46,946 bases of DNA from Betaproteobacteria bacterium (GTDB lineage Bacteria > Pseudomonadota > Gammaproteobacteria > Burkholderiales > Burkholderiaceae_C), in the NCBI GenBank assembly GCA_025356445.1, contig JANXSZ010000069.1:1-46946 (forward strand), in the 5' to 3' direction. This document shows, one piece after another, positions 17,432 to 27,962 of the stretch. Position numbers and translations under genes: made by a program. How positions within the stretch are numbered: the stretch's first letter is position 1; each line of letters begins with the position of its first letter. The notes beneath the pieces are model-generated. The model ran no database searches. It was not told where the DNA came from and worked only from the letters and a program-made list of their open reading frames with translations.

Positions 17432-18055
17432 ATGATTAAACTGTTTGTTGGCTTGGGCAATCCCGGCCCTGACTACGATGCCACTCGCCACAATGCTGGT
17501 TTCTGGTGGATTGAAGCCATCGCCCGTGAATTAAAGGTATCGCTGGCACCTTCAACCGCCTACAACGCCAAAGTGGCCCGCTGCACGGTAGACGGTCAGC
17601 ACCGCTGGTTGCTGCAGCCACAAACCTTCATGAACCGCTCAGGCCAGTCGGTCGCGGCGCTGGCCCGTTTCTTCAAAATTCAGCCTGAAGAAATTCTGGT
17701 TGCCCATGACGAACTGGACATTGATCCCGGACAAGCCAAGCTCAAGCTCGGCGGTGGGCACGCGGGCCACAACGGCTTGCGCGACATTCACGCCCAACTC
17801 GGTGCACCTGGCTACTGGCGTTTGCGCTTAGGTGTCGGCCATCCTGGCGACCGCGATGAAGTCATCAACTGGGTGCTGAAAAAACCCTCGCTAGACCACC
17901 GCATCGCCATTGAGCAAGCCATGGACCGTGCTCAAAAAGCCTTGCCAGCCTTATTGACCGGTGACATGGACAAAGCCATGCTGCAAATTCATACCCATAA
18001 GCCGCCACGCCCCAATCCCCCCAAGCCCAAAGTGGAGGCGATTGGTGAAGATTAA
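17432..18055 (+). CDS. pth: peptidyl-tRNA hydrolase
   Basis: Recycles tRNA from peptidyl-tRNA. [18 protein letters not shown] contains the catalytic His; FMNRSGQSV and [20 protein letters not shown] (as two segments) carry the substrate and Asp-His features; HNGLRDI follows. Length 207. Start at ATG 17432 gives the usual [13 protein letters not shown]; the frame is open 13 codons further up, but that would run through the rplY terminator. The C-terminal proline-rich tail ([10 protein letters not shown]) is an addition to the core fold. Confidence 0.96.
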   Translation: MIKLFVGLGNPGPDYDATRHNAGFWWIEAIARELKVSLAPSTAYNAKVARCTVDGQHRWLLQPQTFMNRSGQSVAALARFFKIQPEEILVAHDELDIDPGQAKLKLGGGHAGHNGLRDIHAQLGAPGYWRLRLGVGHPGDRDEVINWVLKKPSLDHRIAIEQAMDRAQKALPALLTGDMDKAMLQIHTHKPPRPNPPKPKVEAIGED

Positions 18056-18078
18056 CCGGCATTAACTGGAGATACATC

Positions 18079-19683
<1,605 letters not shown>

Positions 19684-19691
<8 letters not shown>

Positions 19692-20529
19692 CTTCCTCCA
19701 CCTCCTGAAGCGTGCCCTCCACCACCGCAGCTTTGCCATTGGCGCAGCGCTCACTTTTCTGTTGCTCGCTGCCGCCCTGCTGTCGCTGGTCTGGACACCG
19801 TGGTCACCCTACGAGATCGATGTGCCCAACAAGCTGCAAAGCCCCAGCGCCGCCCACTGGATGGGCACCGACCCGATAGGACGCGACGTGGCTTCACTGT
19901 TGCTGGTGGGCGCACGCAACTCCATCCTAGTTGGCGTGATAGCGGTCGGCATCGGCCTGCTGGTTGGCACCGCGCTAGGCTTGCTCGCGGCCGCCCGCAG
20001 AGGCTGGGTAGAAGAACTCATCATGCGGTTGAGCGACTTCAGCCTCGCTTTCCCTGCCATTTTGTCGGCCATCATGCTGACCGCCGTGTTTGGCGCGGGC
20101 ATTGTGAACGCCATCGTTGCCATCGGCATCTACAACATCCCTACCTTCGCCCGCATTACACGCGGCTCGGCCAACGCGGTATGGACGCGGGAATACGTGC
20201 TGGCCGCCCGCGCCTGTGGCAAAGGCCCGTGGCACATTACCCTGGAACATGTGCTGCCCAACATCACCTCCGTGCTGATCGTGCAGGTAACGATCCGCTT
20301 TGCCACCGCCATCCTGGCCGAAGCCGCACTGTCGTACCTCGGTCTGGGCACGCAACCGCCGCAACCCTCGTGGGGGAGGATGCTGAGCGAAGCACAAACG
20401 CTGCTGTTTCAGATGCCTATGTTGGCCGTTTACCCCGGTGTGGCGATTGCGCTGGCAGTGCTGGGCTTGAACCTGCTGGGCGATGGTCTGCGTGACCTGT
20501 TAGACCCTCGCTTGGCCAGAAAGCGCTGA
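19684..20529 (+). CDS. peptide/nickel-type ABC transporter permease (DppC-like)
   Basis: Second permease, 281 residues. N-terminal cytoplasmic segment, a membrane helix (AALTFLLLAAALLSLVW), HWMGTDPIGRDVASLLLVGARNS (characteristic of DppC, seen as HWMGTDPIGRD and LLLVGARNS), further helices and the EAA loop TREYVLAARACGKG followed by HVLPNITSVLIVQ. The C-terminal LSYLGLGTQPPQPSWGRML is also family-typical. It overlaps the upstream permease and sits one base before the first ATPase gene. Confidence 0.92.
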
Positions 20530-20530
20530 T

Positions 20531-21571
20531 ATGCTGGAAGTCAATCAACTGCGGGTCACACTGCAAACTCCCCACGGCCCCGCCGATGCCGTGCGTGGCG
20601 TGAGCTTCAGCATGGCACGCGGCGACACTCTAGGGCTGGTCGGTGAATCCGGCTGCGGCAAATCACTGACAGCCATGGCCTTGATGGGCTTGTTGCCTGA
20701 CAGCGCCAAGGTCAGTGGCTCCATCCAGTTCAAAACGACCGAGCACGGCACCGACCACAACACCGAGCTGATTGGCTTGAACGATGCCGAACTCCGCCAC
20801 CTTCGCGGCAACCGTATCGCCATGGTGTTCCAGGAGCCTATGACCGCGCTGAACCCGCTGCACACCATAGGCCACCAAGTCGCCGAGCCGTTGCGCTTGC
20901 ACAAAACTCTCTCGCACAGGGATGCCCGCGCCGAAGCCCTGCGCCTGCTAGACCGCGTGGGCATCCCCGATGCCGCCCGCCGTATGGACGCCTACCCACA
21001 CCAGTTCTCTGGCGGCCAGCGCCAGCGCATCACCATTGCGATGGCGCTCGCCTGTGGGCCAGATTTACTGATTGCCGACGAACCCACCACCGCTCTGGAC
21101 GTGACGGTGGCCGGGGAAGTGCTGAAACTCATCCGCGAACTGGTCAAGGAACGCGGTATGGGCATGATTTTGATTTCACACGATTTGGGTGTGATCGCCC
21201 AAAATGCCGACCGGATGCTCGTGATGTACGGCGGCACCGTGGTGGAAAGTGGCCCTACCCGCGAGGTCTTCACACAACGCGTCCACCCCTACACACGCGG
21301 CCTGTTCGCCTCACGCCCCAGCTTTGGCACGACAGCCGTTGCAGATTCAATCGAAGGTTCTCTCCAAGGTTTGCCGCGCAAACGCCCTCGCCTGCCCAGC
21401 ATCCCCGGCACCGTACCCGAACTGCACCTGATGCCCAGCGGCTGCCCCTTCGCCAGCCGCTGTGACGTGGCGTTGACCAGTTGCGCAACAGAAACCCCAC
21501 CCACCGTCACGCTAGGCCCACAGCACGCCAGCCGCTGTATCTTGCTGCAAACGGCAAAAACACCTCCCTAA
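20531..21571 (+). CDS. peptide/nickel-type ABC transporter ATPase (DppD-like)
   Basis: Nucleotide-binding subunit of the importer, 346 residues. Walker A GESGCGKS, Q-loop VFQEPMTALNP, signature FSGGQRQRI, Walker B LLIADEPTTALD and the H-loop LISHDLG are all present. The C-terminal oligopeptide-transporter domain contains a cysteine-rich segment (GCPFASRCDVALTSC) that in DppD-type subunits can bind an iron-sulfur cluster. A CGCTGAT overlap region joins it to the upstream permease; the second ATPase gene follows after 12 bases. Confidence 0.94.
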   Translation: MLEVNQLRVTLQTPHGPADAVRGVSFSMARGDTLGLVGESGCGKSLTAMALMGLLPDSAKVSGSIQFKTTEHGTDHNTELIGLNDAELRHLRGNRIAMVFQEPMTALNPLHTIGHQVAEPLRLHKTLSHRDARAEALRLLDRVGIPDAARRMDAYPHQFSGGQRQRITIAMALACGPDLLIADEPTTALDVTVAGEVLKLIRELVKERGMGMILISHDLGVIAQNADRMLVMYGGTVVESGPTREVFTQRVHPYTRGLFASRPSFGTTAVADSIEGSLQGLPRKRPRLPSIPGTVPELHLMPSGCPFASRCDVALTSCATETPPTVTLGPQHASRCILLQTAKTPP

Positions 21572-21583
21572 AACACCCGTACG

Positions 21584-22396
21584 ATGCTCACGCCAAGCCC
21601 TGCCATCTCGCCGCTTCTCCAGGTCAGCCAGCTCACCAAGCACTACACCCTGCCCCGCGAAAGCCTGTTCGCCCCGCCCGGCGTGGTGCAGGCGCTACGC
21701 GGTATCAGCTTTGACGTACAAACAGGCCGTAGCTTCGGCATCGTGGGTGAATCAGGTTCAGGCAAATCCACCCTGGCCCGCCAAGTGATGGCGCTGGAGA
21801 CCCCAACTTCAGGCTCAGTCACCCTCTTAGGGCAGGATCTGCATGCGCTGAGCGCTACGGATTTAAGAGCAGCGCGACGCAATTTCCAAATGGTGTTCCA
21901 AGACCCCTACGGCTCGCTAGACCCCCGCCAAACCGTCGCCCGCATCGTCGCTGAGCCACTGTCGGTGCAGCCCGACATCAGCAGCAAAGACCTGCGCGAC
22001 CGCGCCGCCGAATCCCTCACCGCCGTCGGTCTGCGCCTCACCGACCTGGACAAATACCCGCACGAGTTCTCCGGCGGCCAACGCCAACGCATTGCCATCG
22101 CCCGCGCCCTCATCACCCGCCCCAAGCTCATCGTGGCGGACGAACCCGTTAGCGCCCTCGATGTCTCCGTGCAAGCCCAGGTGCTCAACCTGATGATGGA
22201 TTTGCAAGACCAGTTCGGCGTGACCTACCTGCTTATCAGCCACGATTTAGCCGTGGTACAGCATGTCTGTGACGAAGTAGCCGTGATGCAACGCGGTGTG
22301 ATGGTGGAACGCGGCACACCGGCTCAACTGTTCACCCAGCCGCAGCACCCATATACGCAGGCGCTGGTGGCGGCGGTGCCAAGGGCGGGGTTTTAG
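21584..22396 (+). CDS. peptide/nickel-type ABC transporter ATPase (DppF-like, short)
   Basis: Second nucleotide-binding subunit, 270 residues. Walker A GESGSGKS, Q-loop VFQDPYGSLDPRQ, signature FSGGQRQRI, Walker B LIVADEPVSALD and H-loop LISHDLAVV are intact. It ends soon after HPYTQALVAAVPRAGF and so lacks the cysteine-containing C-terminal extension that its partner has and that longer DppF proteins (about 330 residues) carry. About 140 bases separate it from the binding-protein gene. Confidence 0.93.
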   Translation: MLTPSPAISPLLQVSQLTKHYTLPRESLFAPPGVVQALRGISFDVQTGRSFGIVGESGSGKSTLARQVMALETPTSGSVTLLGQDLHALSATDLRAARRNFQMVFQDPYGSLDPRQTVARIVAEPLSVQPDISSKDLRDRAAESLTAVGLRLTDLDKYPHEFSGGQRQRIAIARALITRPKLIVADEPVSALDVSVQAQVLNLMMDLQDQFGVTYLLISHDLAVVQHVCDEVAVMQRGVMVERGTPAQLFTQPQHPYTQALVAAVPRAGF

Positions 22397-22536
22397 GGAG
22401 GTCGCATGGATTTTGCGGTACCAGCTTGGTGTACTTGGCCAGTATTCTGAAGATAACGCGCATTGCCAGGACGGATACAGGGCCATGCCCGATTCAAGGC
22501 TACTATCCAGTTTCCACCCTTCGGAGAACTTGCCCT

Positions 22537-24036
22537 ATGAAACGCCGTGCCTTTACGCAAAGTATCACTCTCGCTTCTGTTGCAGCCACATCGCTTGCCA
22601 GCCTTCCCCTCCATGCACTGGCACAAAACAAAAAAGACACGCTCACGCTGGGCATGACGCTGGAGCCGACAGGTCTGGACCCGACAGGTGGCGCTGCATC
22701 AGCCATTGCCGAGGTCGTCTTGTACAACGTGTTCGAGACGCTCACCAAAATCAACGCCGATGGCAGCGTTACGCCCTTACTTGCCGAGGGCTGGGAAGTA
22801 TCGCCTGATCTGCGCACCTACACCTTCCGTTTACGCAAAGGCGTGAAGTTCCAGAATGGCGAGCCGTTCAATGCGGCCGCAGTGAAATTTTCTTTTGACC
22901 GTGCTGGTGGTGAGAAGAGCACCAACAAGGACAAGCGCACATTTGCCAACATGGCCACAGTGGTGTCAGACGAGAACACGGCCGTCGTCATCAACAACGA
23001 AATTGACCCTGACTTTTTGTTTTTGCTGGGACAAGCCACAGCCATCATGGTGGAGCCTAAAAGTGTGGACACCAACGCCACCAAGCCTGTGGGCACTGGG
23101 CCGTACAAACTTGAAAACTGGAGCAAAGGCTCTTCACTGGTGCTGATGAAGTGGGATGGATTTCGCCATGCAGCCAATGTCAAGATCAAAAAAGCCAGCT
23201 TCCGCTTCATCAGCGATCCAGCGGCACAAATAGCAGCGCTGATGGCCGGCGATGTGGACACCTTTGCACGGGTCACGTCCAAAGCTTTGGCGCAGTTCAA
23301 GGCCAACCCGAAATTCCAGGTGGAACTCAATGGTTCGCGTGCAAAAACTATTTTGGCAATCAACAACAAGAAGAAACCGTTTGACGACGTGCGCGTGCGC
23401 CGTGCCATAGCAGCAGCCATCGACCGCAAAGCGATCATTGACGGTTCTTTTGATGGCCTGGGCGCACCTATTGGCAGCCACTACGTGCCGGGGGCATTGG
23501 GCTATGTGGACACCACAAGCGTGAACCCGTACAACCCCGAAAAAGCAAAAGCCCTGCTGAAAGAAGCTGGCATCACTACACCTTTAGAGGTCAGTCTGAT
23601 ATTGCCACCACCACCCTATGCACGCCAAGGTGGCGAGATCATCGCGGCCCAACTGGCCAAGGTGGGTATCGTGGCCAAACTGCAAAACGTGGAATGGGCG
23701 CAGTGGCTGTCTGGCGTGTACGGCAGTAAGAACTACGACATGACGATCATTTCGCATGTCGAGCCGTTTGATTTGGGCAACTTTGCCAAGCCCGATTACT
23801 ACTGGGGCTACCAGTCAGCCAAGTTCAACGAGCTGTACACCAAATCCAAAAATGCCTTGCGTCCGGCTGACCGCGCCAAGCTGCTGGGGGATGCCCAACG
23901 CTTGCTGGCAGATGACGCAGCGCACGGCTTTCTGTACCAGCCACAGTGGGTGACGATTGCCAACAAGGGCCTGAAGGGCTTGTGGAAAGACATGCCTATC
24001 TTTGTGAACGACATCGGAGCCATGTCCTGGTCTTGA
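22537..24036 (+). CDS. ABC transporter substrate-binding protein, family 5 (peptide/nickel type)
   Basis: Periplasmic binding protein of the importer, 499 residues. Start at ATG 22537 with GGAGA 10 bases upstream gives a signal peptide with a twin-arginine-like beginning (MKRRAFTQS) and cleavage near ALA-QNK. The family 5 body follows: LAEGWEVSPDLRTYTFRLR and KGVKFQNGEPFNAAAVKFS early, and PFDDVRVRRAIAAAIDRKAI in the middle. The substrate cannot be read from sequence; peptides, opines, glutathione or nickel are possible. It lies after the two ATPase genes, whereas binding proteins often come first. Confidence 0.92.
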   Translation: MKRRAFTQSITLASVAATSLASLPLHALAQNKKDTLTLGMTLEPTGLDPTGGAASAIAEVVLYNVFETLTKINADGSVTPLLAEGWEVSPDLRTYTFRLRKGVKFQNGEPFNAAAVKFSFDRAGGEKSTNKDKRTFANMATVVSDENTAVVINNEIDPDFLFLLGQATAIMVEPKSVDTNATKPVGTGPYKLENWSKGSSLVLMKWDGFRHAANVKIKKASFRFISDPAAQIAALMAGDVDTFARVTSKALAQFKANPKFQVELNGSRAKTILAINNKKKPFDDVRVRRAIAAAIDRKAIIDGSFDGLGAPIGSHYVPGALGYVDTTSVNPYNPEKAKALLKEAGITTPLEVSLILPPPPYARQGGEIIAAQLAKVGIVAKLQNVEWAQWLSGVYGSKNYDMTIISHVEPFDLGNFAKPDYYWGYQSAKFNELYTKSKNALRPADRAKLLGDAQRLLADDAAHGFLYQPQWVTIANKGLKGLWKDMPIFVNDIGAMSWS

Positions 24037-24049
24037 GGCCTCGAAAATC

Positions 24050-25285
24050 ATGCAGGACATTCTGGGCAACACAGTCACGCTGACTGATGCGGCCCCGCTC
24101 GCCCTGCTGAACGACTTTGTGGGTGGCTTCATCGCCTGCGAGGCGCGGGCCGTCCACATCTTGCAAGCGCAGACGGATGATTCCCCACTGGTTCAAGCGT
24201 ACTGCGCAACCCTGCACATGTTTGCGGAATCAGCAGATGCAGCAGCCAACGCCCGCCCCTTCATCACCCGCGCACTGAATACCTCACGAAACTCATCACT
24301 GACCTCCTCATTAAAGCCCACAGCACGAGAACAACGCTTTGTGCAAGCCGTCGCGGCCTGGGTCGATGGTGACATTCCCCAAGCGATTCGCCTGCACGAA
24401 GAGCAAGCCCGCATGCATCCGCGTGATTTGGTTTCCCTCAAACTCGGCCAATACCATGCCTTCAACCGAGGCGATGCCCCCACCATGCTGCGGCTGGCGC
24501 TGGCCGCCTTGCCCGCAGCAGCTGACGTGCCCTACCTGCACGGCATGGTGGCCTTTGGCTACGAACAATGCCATTTGCTGGAGAAAGCAGAGCGTTCGGC
24601 CCACCATGCCATCACCCTGTGCCGCAAAGAACCCTGGGCGCACCACGCCTTGGCGCATGTGATGCTGACGCAAGGCCGCTTCACCGAAGGCCTGAGCTTC
24701 ATGCACGCCCACAGCGACACCTGGACCGATCTAAACTCCTTCATGGTGACGCACAACTGGTGGCACACCGCGTTGTTGGCCTTGGCACTGGGCGACAGCG
24801 ATACCGTGCTGCGTTTGTACGACGAACGGGTTTGGGGTGTGGAAAAAAGCTATTCGCAAGACCAGATCAACGCCATTTCTTTGTTAGCACGGCTGGAGTT
24901 GCTGGGTGTGGATGTGGGCCAGCGCTGGCAAGACTTGGGGCACCACCTCGCATCCCGCACACACGATCAAGTGTTACCGTTTTTAGACATGCAGTACCTG
25001 TACGGCTTGGCACGGGCGGGCTTGCCGCAGGCGGACACACTGATGGCACAGATCACGCTGTTTGCACAGCAGGCGCAACAAGGGTGGGCGCGTGACGTTT
25101 GGCACGGTATCGCCCTGCCTGCCAGCCGAGGTTTGCTGGCCCACGCCAGGGGAGATTGGTCTCTGGCGGTAGCGGGCTTGGGTCAGGCCCTGCCCCGCTT
25201 GATGGCGATTGGCGGCAGCCATGCACAACGCGACTTGTTTGAGCAAATCTACCGGGACGCGCAGGCACGTGTCAGTGCCCACTGA
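24050..25285 (+). CDS. TPR protein resembling the TTC38 family
   Basis: A 411-residue protein without signal peptide or membrane segments. It has TPR-like helix pairs, and the stretch HHALAHVMLTQGRFTEGLSF, then HNWWHTALLALALGD and LYDERVWG, has the pattern I remember for TTC38-type proteins (conserved H-WH-AL and LYD). Bacterial members have no settled function. It begins 13 bases after the binding-protein stop and is on the same strand, so it is likely co-transcribed with the ABC importer; this may point to a role in handling the imported compound. It ends 15 bases before the convergent coaD gene. Confidence 0.75.
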   Translation: MQDILGNTVTLTDAAPLALLNDFVGGFIACEARAVHILQAQTDDSPLVQAYCATLHMFAESADAAANARPFITRALNTSRNSSLTSSLKPTAREQRFVQAVAAWVDGDIPQAIRLHEEQARMHPRDLVSLKLGQYHAFNRGDAPTMLRLALAALPAAADVPYLHGMVAFGYEQCHLLEKAERSAHHAITLCRKEPWAHHALAHVMLTQGRFTEGLSFMHAHSDTWTDLNSFMVTHNWWHTALLALALGDSDTVLRLYDERVWGVEKSYSQDQINAISLLARLELLGVDVGQRWQDLGHHLASRTHDQVLPFLDMQYLYGLARAGLPQADTLMAQITLFAQQAQQGWARDVWHGIALPASRGLLAHARGDWSLAVAGLGQALPRLMAIGGSHAQRDLFEQIYRDAQARVSAH

Positions 25286-25300
25286 CACTGCATCCTCTTT

Positions 25301-25798
25301 TTAATGTTGCTGGCTTTTCACCTTAGCGGCCAAGCACGTCAACACATACGGTGACACAAATTTATCCACATCGCCCCCCAGCTGGGCAATCTCGCGCACG
25401 AAGGTGCTGGAAACGAACTGGTATTTGTCACTGGGCGTCAAAAACACGGTTTCCACATCAGGCATCAGCGTACGGTTCATGCCTGCGAGCTGGAATTCGT
25501 AGTCAAAGTCCGTCACCGCACGCAGGCCGCGCACCATGGCTTTGCCATTGCGGGCGAGCATGAAATCGCGCATCAGACCAGAAAACGTCTCTACTTCGAC
25601 ATTGGGGAAACGCTTCACCGACGCTCGGGCCATGTCCAAGCGCTCTTCCAGCGAAAACAGGGCTTTTTTATGGTGGCCTGCAGCCACCGCCACAATGACT
25701 TTGCTGAACAACTGCGCGGCGCGGCGCACCACGTCCTCATGGCCCAGTGTCATCGGGTCGAAGGTGCCGGGATAAACCGCAATGATGTCGGTGGTCAT
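25301..25798 (-). CDS. coaD: phosphopantetheine adenylyltransferase
   Basis: Penultimate step of coenzyme A synthesis. The nucleotidyltransferase motif YPGTFDPMTLGHEDV has the conserved His20; AVTDFDYEFQLAGMNR binds pantetheine; and the C-terminal VSSTFVREIA motif is present. Length 165 is normal. It is transcribed leftward after rsmD with a 48-base gap, the common arrangement. Downstream, instead of the ferredoxin gene, it meets the convergent TPR gene. Confidence 0.97.
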   Translation of the reverse strand: MTTDIIAVYPGTFDPMTLGHEDVVRRAAQLFSKVIVAVAAGHHKKALFSLEERLDMARASVKRFPNVEVETFSGLMRDFMLARNGKAMVRGLRAVTDFDYEFQLAGMNRTLMPDVETVFLTPSDKYQFVSSTFVREIAQLGGDVDKFVSPYVLTCLAAKVKSQQH

Positions 25799-25846
25799 GG
25801 GTGTGCTCCTTGCGTTGTGCAGTTTGGCCGGGATTATGCCGTGCGT

Positions 25847-26530
25847 TCAGGGCACACGGTGAAGCAGATGGGAGTGAACGACACCGGCTTTCAGGTAGCG
25901 GTGAAGTTTGAAACCCAAGGGGGTCAGCTGCTCGTCCGTCCAGGCGATGGGCGCTTCCAGATAAACGTGGCCCTCGGCCTGCGTGGCACTGGCAGCGGCT
26001 TGCAAGGCGGGCTCGTACAGTGCGGAATCAAAAGGGGGGTCCAGCAGTACCAAATCCAGGCTGGCAGGCGCACAGCGGCGCAGAGCAGCCACACCATCGC
26101 CTCGCTCGATGCTGACGGCCGCAGCGTTCAGGCGCTCTTTGGTGGTTTGCAGGGGACGCAGCAGCGCGGGGTTGTTCTCCACGATCAGCACGCTGGCAGC
26201 ACCACGTGAGGCGGCTTCAAAGCCCAGCGCACCACAGCCACCAAACACATCCGCGCAACGCCAACCGGTTAAATCCTGGCCCAACCAGTTGAACAGGGTT
26301 TCACGAACGCGGTCGGGTGTAGGGCGCAGGCCGGGCACATCGGCGACAGGCAACAGGCTGCGCTTCCACTGGCCACCGATGATGCGAATTTCGCCTTTGC
26401 CACCGGAATGCGGCGTCCGGGTGAAGGGAGCCGTCAGTTCGGTGGATTTGGCAGCTTTGGATTTAGCTGGTTTAGCGGGCTTGCGAGGAGGCGGGGTTTT
26501 GGAGAGGGCTTTAGAGGATGTTTTAGGCAT
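25847..26530 (-). CDS. rsmD: 16S rRNA (guanine966-N2)-methyltransferase RsmD
   Basis: Methylates G966 of 16S rRNA. The SAM-binding loop is DVFGGCGALGFEAASRG and the catalytic motif LVLLDPPF, as in E. coli RsmD. The N-terminal RIIGGQWKRSLLPVADVPGLRPT (seen as RIIGGQWKR and PGLRPTPDRVRETLFNWL) is diagnostic. Length 227, with about 45 extra N-terminal residues rich in lysine, proline and serine (SKTPPPRKPAKPAKSK) that resemble an RNA-binding tail. It lies 18 bases after the M16 peptidase gene and upstream of coaD. Confidence 0.94.
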   Translation of the reverse strand: MPKTSSKALSKTPPPRKPAKPAKSKAAKSTELTAPFTRTPHSGGKGEIRIIGGQWKRSLLPVADVPGLRPTPDRVRETLFNWLGQDLTGWRCADVFGGCGALGFEAASRGAASVLIVENNPALLRPLQTTKERLNAAAVSIERGDGVAALRRCAPASLDLVLLDPPFDSALYEPALQAAASATQAEGHVYLEAPIAWTDEQLTPLGFKLHRYLKAGVVHSHLLHRVP

Positions 26531-26548
26531 AGTGTTATTAAGTGTTGT

Positions 26549-27952
26549 TCATGGTGCGCCACCGACGATCACCGTGACCATTTTTTCAGGTTGCAGTTTG
26601 CGCGTGAATGCGGCTTTCACGTCAGCGGCGGTTAACTTTTCGACAGCTTGCGTCCAGGTGTCCAGGTAATTCAAAGCAAGGTGGTTCCAGGCGATGTTGG
26701 CGACGTTATCGAGCAATTTTCGGTTGCTGTCGATACGCAGAGCAAAACCGCCGATCAGGTTGTCTTTAGCGGCACGCATTTCTTTCTCGGTAGGGCCAGC
26801 GTCTACGAAGCGAGCCAACACATCCCTTGAGACCTGCACCGCTTGCACCGCTTGGTCAGGCCGGGTTTGCAGGCCGATGGTAAAGGCACCAGCGTTCAAG
26901 CCAGGTGAGAAATAGCTGTAGATGCTGTAACTCAGACCTCGTTTTTCGCGCACCTCTTCCGTCAAGCGGGAGACAAATCCCCCGCCGCCGAGGATGTAGT
27001 TACCCAGCGTAAGGGCAAAGAAATCCGGGTCATCGCGCTTGTAGCCAGGCTGGCCGATGAGCACATGGGCTTGAGCCGATTCAAATGGGATGCGGAACTC
27101 GCTGGCGGCGGACAAGGCTTGCACTGCAGGCACCGCTGGCAGCGCCGCGCAATCCGCCGTGGCGGGTAAGTTGGCCAGCAAGCCCAGCGCCAGCGTTTGC
27201 GCTTGCTCAGGGTTCACAGCCCCCACTATGCTGAGGGTGGCGCGGCAAGGCGCAATGGCTCGGCGGTACAGCGCCTGCATGTCGGCGACAGTAAGGTTAT
27301 CCAACGTGGCTTCTGTCAGCTCCAGTCCGTAGGGATGCACGCCATAGACCGCCTTGGCAAACGCACGGTTGGCCACGGTGGCAGGACGGCGGTTGGCCTC
27401 TTGCAATGAGGCGCTAATGCGCTGGCGTTCGCGTTGCCAGACCACATCGGGGAACGCAGGTGTGCCCAGTTGACGGGCAGCCAGCGCGATAGCACGGGGC
27501 AGCAAATCGGGGTAAGTGAGGGTTCGCAGGCTGAAGCTCATGCGGTCTGTGCCCGCGCTGGCGGTGAACGATGCGCCCAGATCAGCCCAGGCTTCGCTGA
27601 GTGCGTTTTCATCCAGTGCTGGAGCAGGCTTCTCTCTCTTGATGGCGTCCCCAGGCTGAGCCAGCACACCCTTGCTGGTCATACCAGCGGTGACACTGGC
27701 CAAGCCGGCTTTAGCAGCCGGATCGCGGCGTCCACCCGCATCAAAGTCGATTTGAACGTCCACCATGGGGATGGCGTCACTTTGCACGAGAAAGACCTGG
27801 GCGCCATTGGGCAGCGTCCATTGCTGAATGGGGATGGCTGCAAGCGCATTGAATGGAAAAACCAAAGCCAATAGGCCTGTAGCGCAATACAGATGGGCAT
27901 AGCAAGCTATGGTTTTTGTAGTATTTTTAAAAGTAATCATAGAGAAAATCAT
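26549..27952 (-). CDS. M16-family zinc peptidase homologue, non-catalytic subunit
   Basis: A 467-residue secreted protein with a signal peptide (YCATGLLALVFPFNALA) and the M16 fold. At the place of the HxxEH zinc motif it has AGLASVTAGM, so it should be inactive alone; the later M16 features are present (GGFVSRLTEEVREKRGLSYS near residues 345-365, given here as GGGFVSRLTEEVREKRGL and SYSIYSYF). It is the typical partner of the active subunit encoded just upstream with a 10-base gap, and the pair probably forms a periplasmic heterodimer. Start at 27952 or the Met four codons in. Its signal-peptide DNA contains dispersed repeat copy B. Confidence 0.9.
   Translation of the reverse strand: MIFSMITFKNTTKTIACYAHLYCATGLLALVFPFNALAAIPIQQWTLPNGAQVFLVQSDAIPMVDVQIDFDAGGRRDPAAKAGLASVTAGMTSKGVLAQPGDAIKREKPAPALDENALSEAWADLGASFTASAGTDRMSFSLRTLTYPDLLPRAIALAARQLGTPAFPDVVWQRERQRISASLQEANRRPATVANRAFAKAVYGVHPYGLELTEATLDNLTVADMQALYRRAIAPCRATLSIVGAVNPEQAQTLALGLLANLPATADCAALPAVPAVQALSAASEFRIPFESAQAHVLIGQPGYKRDDPDFFALTLGNYILGGGGFVSRLTEEVREKRGLSYSIYSYFSPGLNAGAFTIGLQTRPDQAVQAVQVSRDVLARFVDAGPTEKEMRAAKDNLIGGFALRIDSNRKLLDNVANIAWNHLALNYLDTWTQAVEKLTAADVKAAFTRKLQPEKMVTVIVGGAP
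27877..27921 (-). repeat. dispersed coding repeat, copy B (in signal peptide of the M16 gene)
   Basis: Read on the minus strand it starts CTACAAAAACC, continues ATAGCTTGC and ends in the same 12-base run ATTGCGCTACAG as copy A at 18095-18133; the DNA continues GGCCTAT. AT-rich GCTAC/ATAGC followed by GCGCTACAGGCC is, from memory, the shape of a short repeat scattered through Comamonadaceae genomes. Confidence 0.55.
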
Positions 27953-27962
27953 CCCAAGACAG

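Noticed and set aside
26549-27952. M16 homologue without HxxEH as a decayed pseudogene
   Set aside because: The frame is full length with signal peptide and C-terminal motifs intact; inactive partner subunits are normal in this family.
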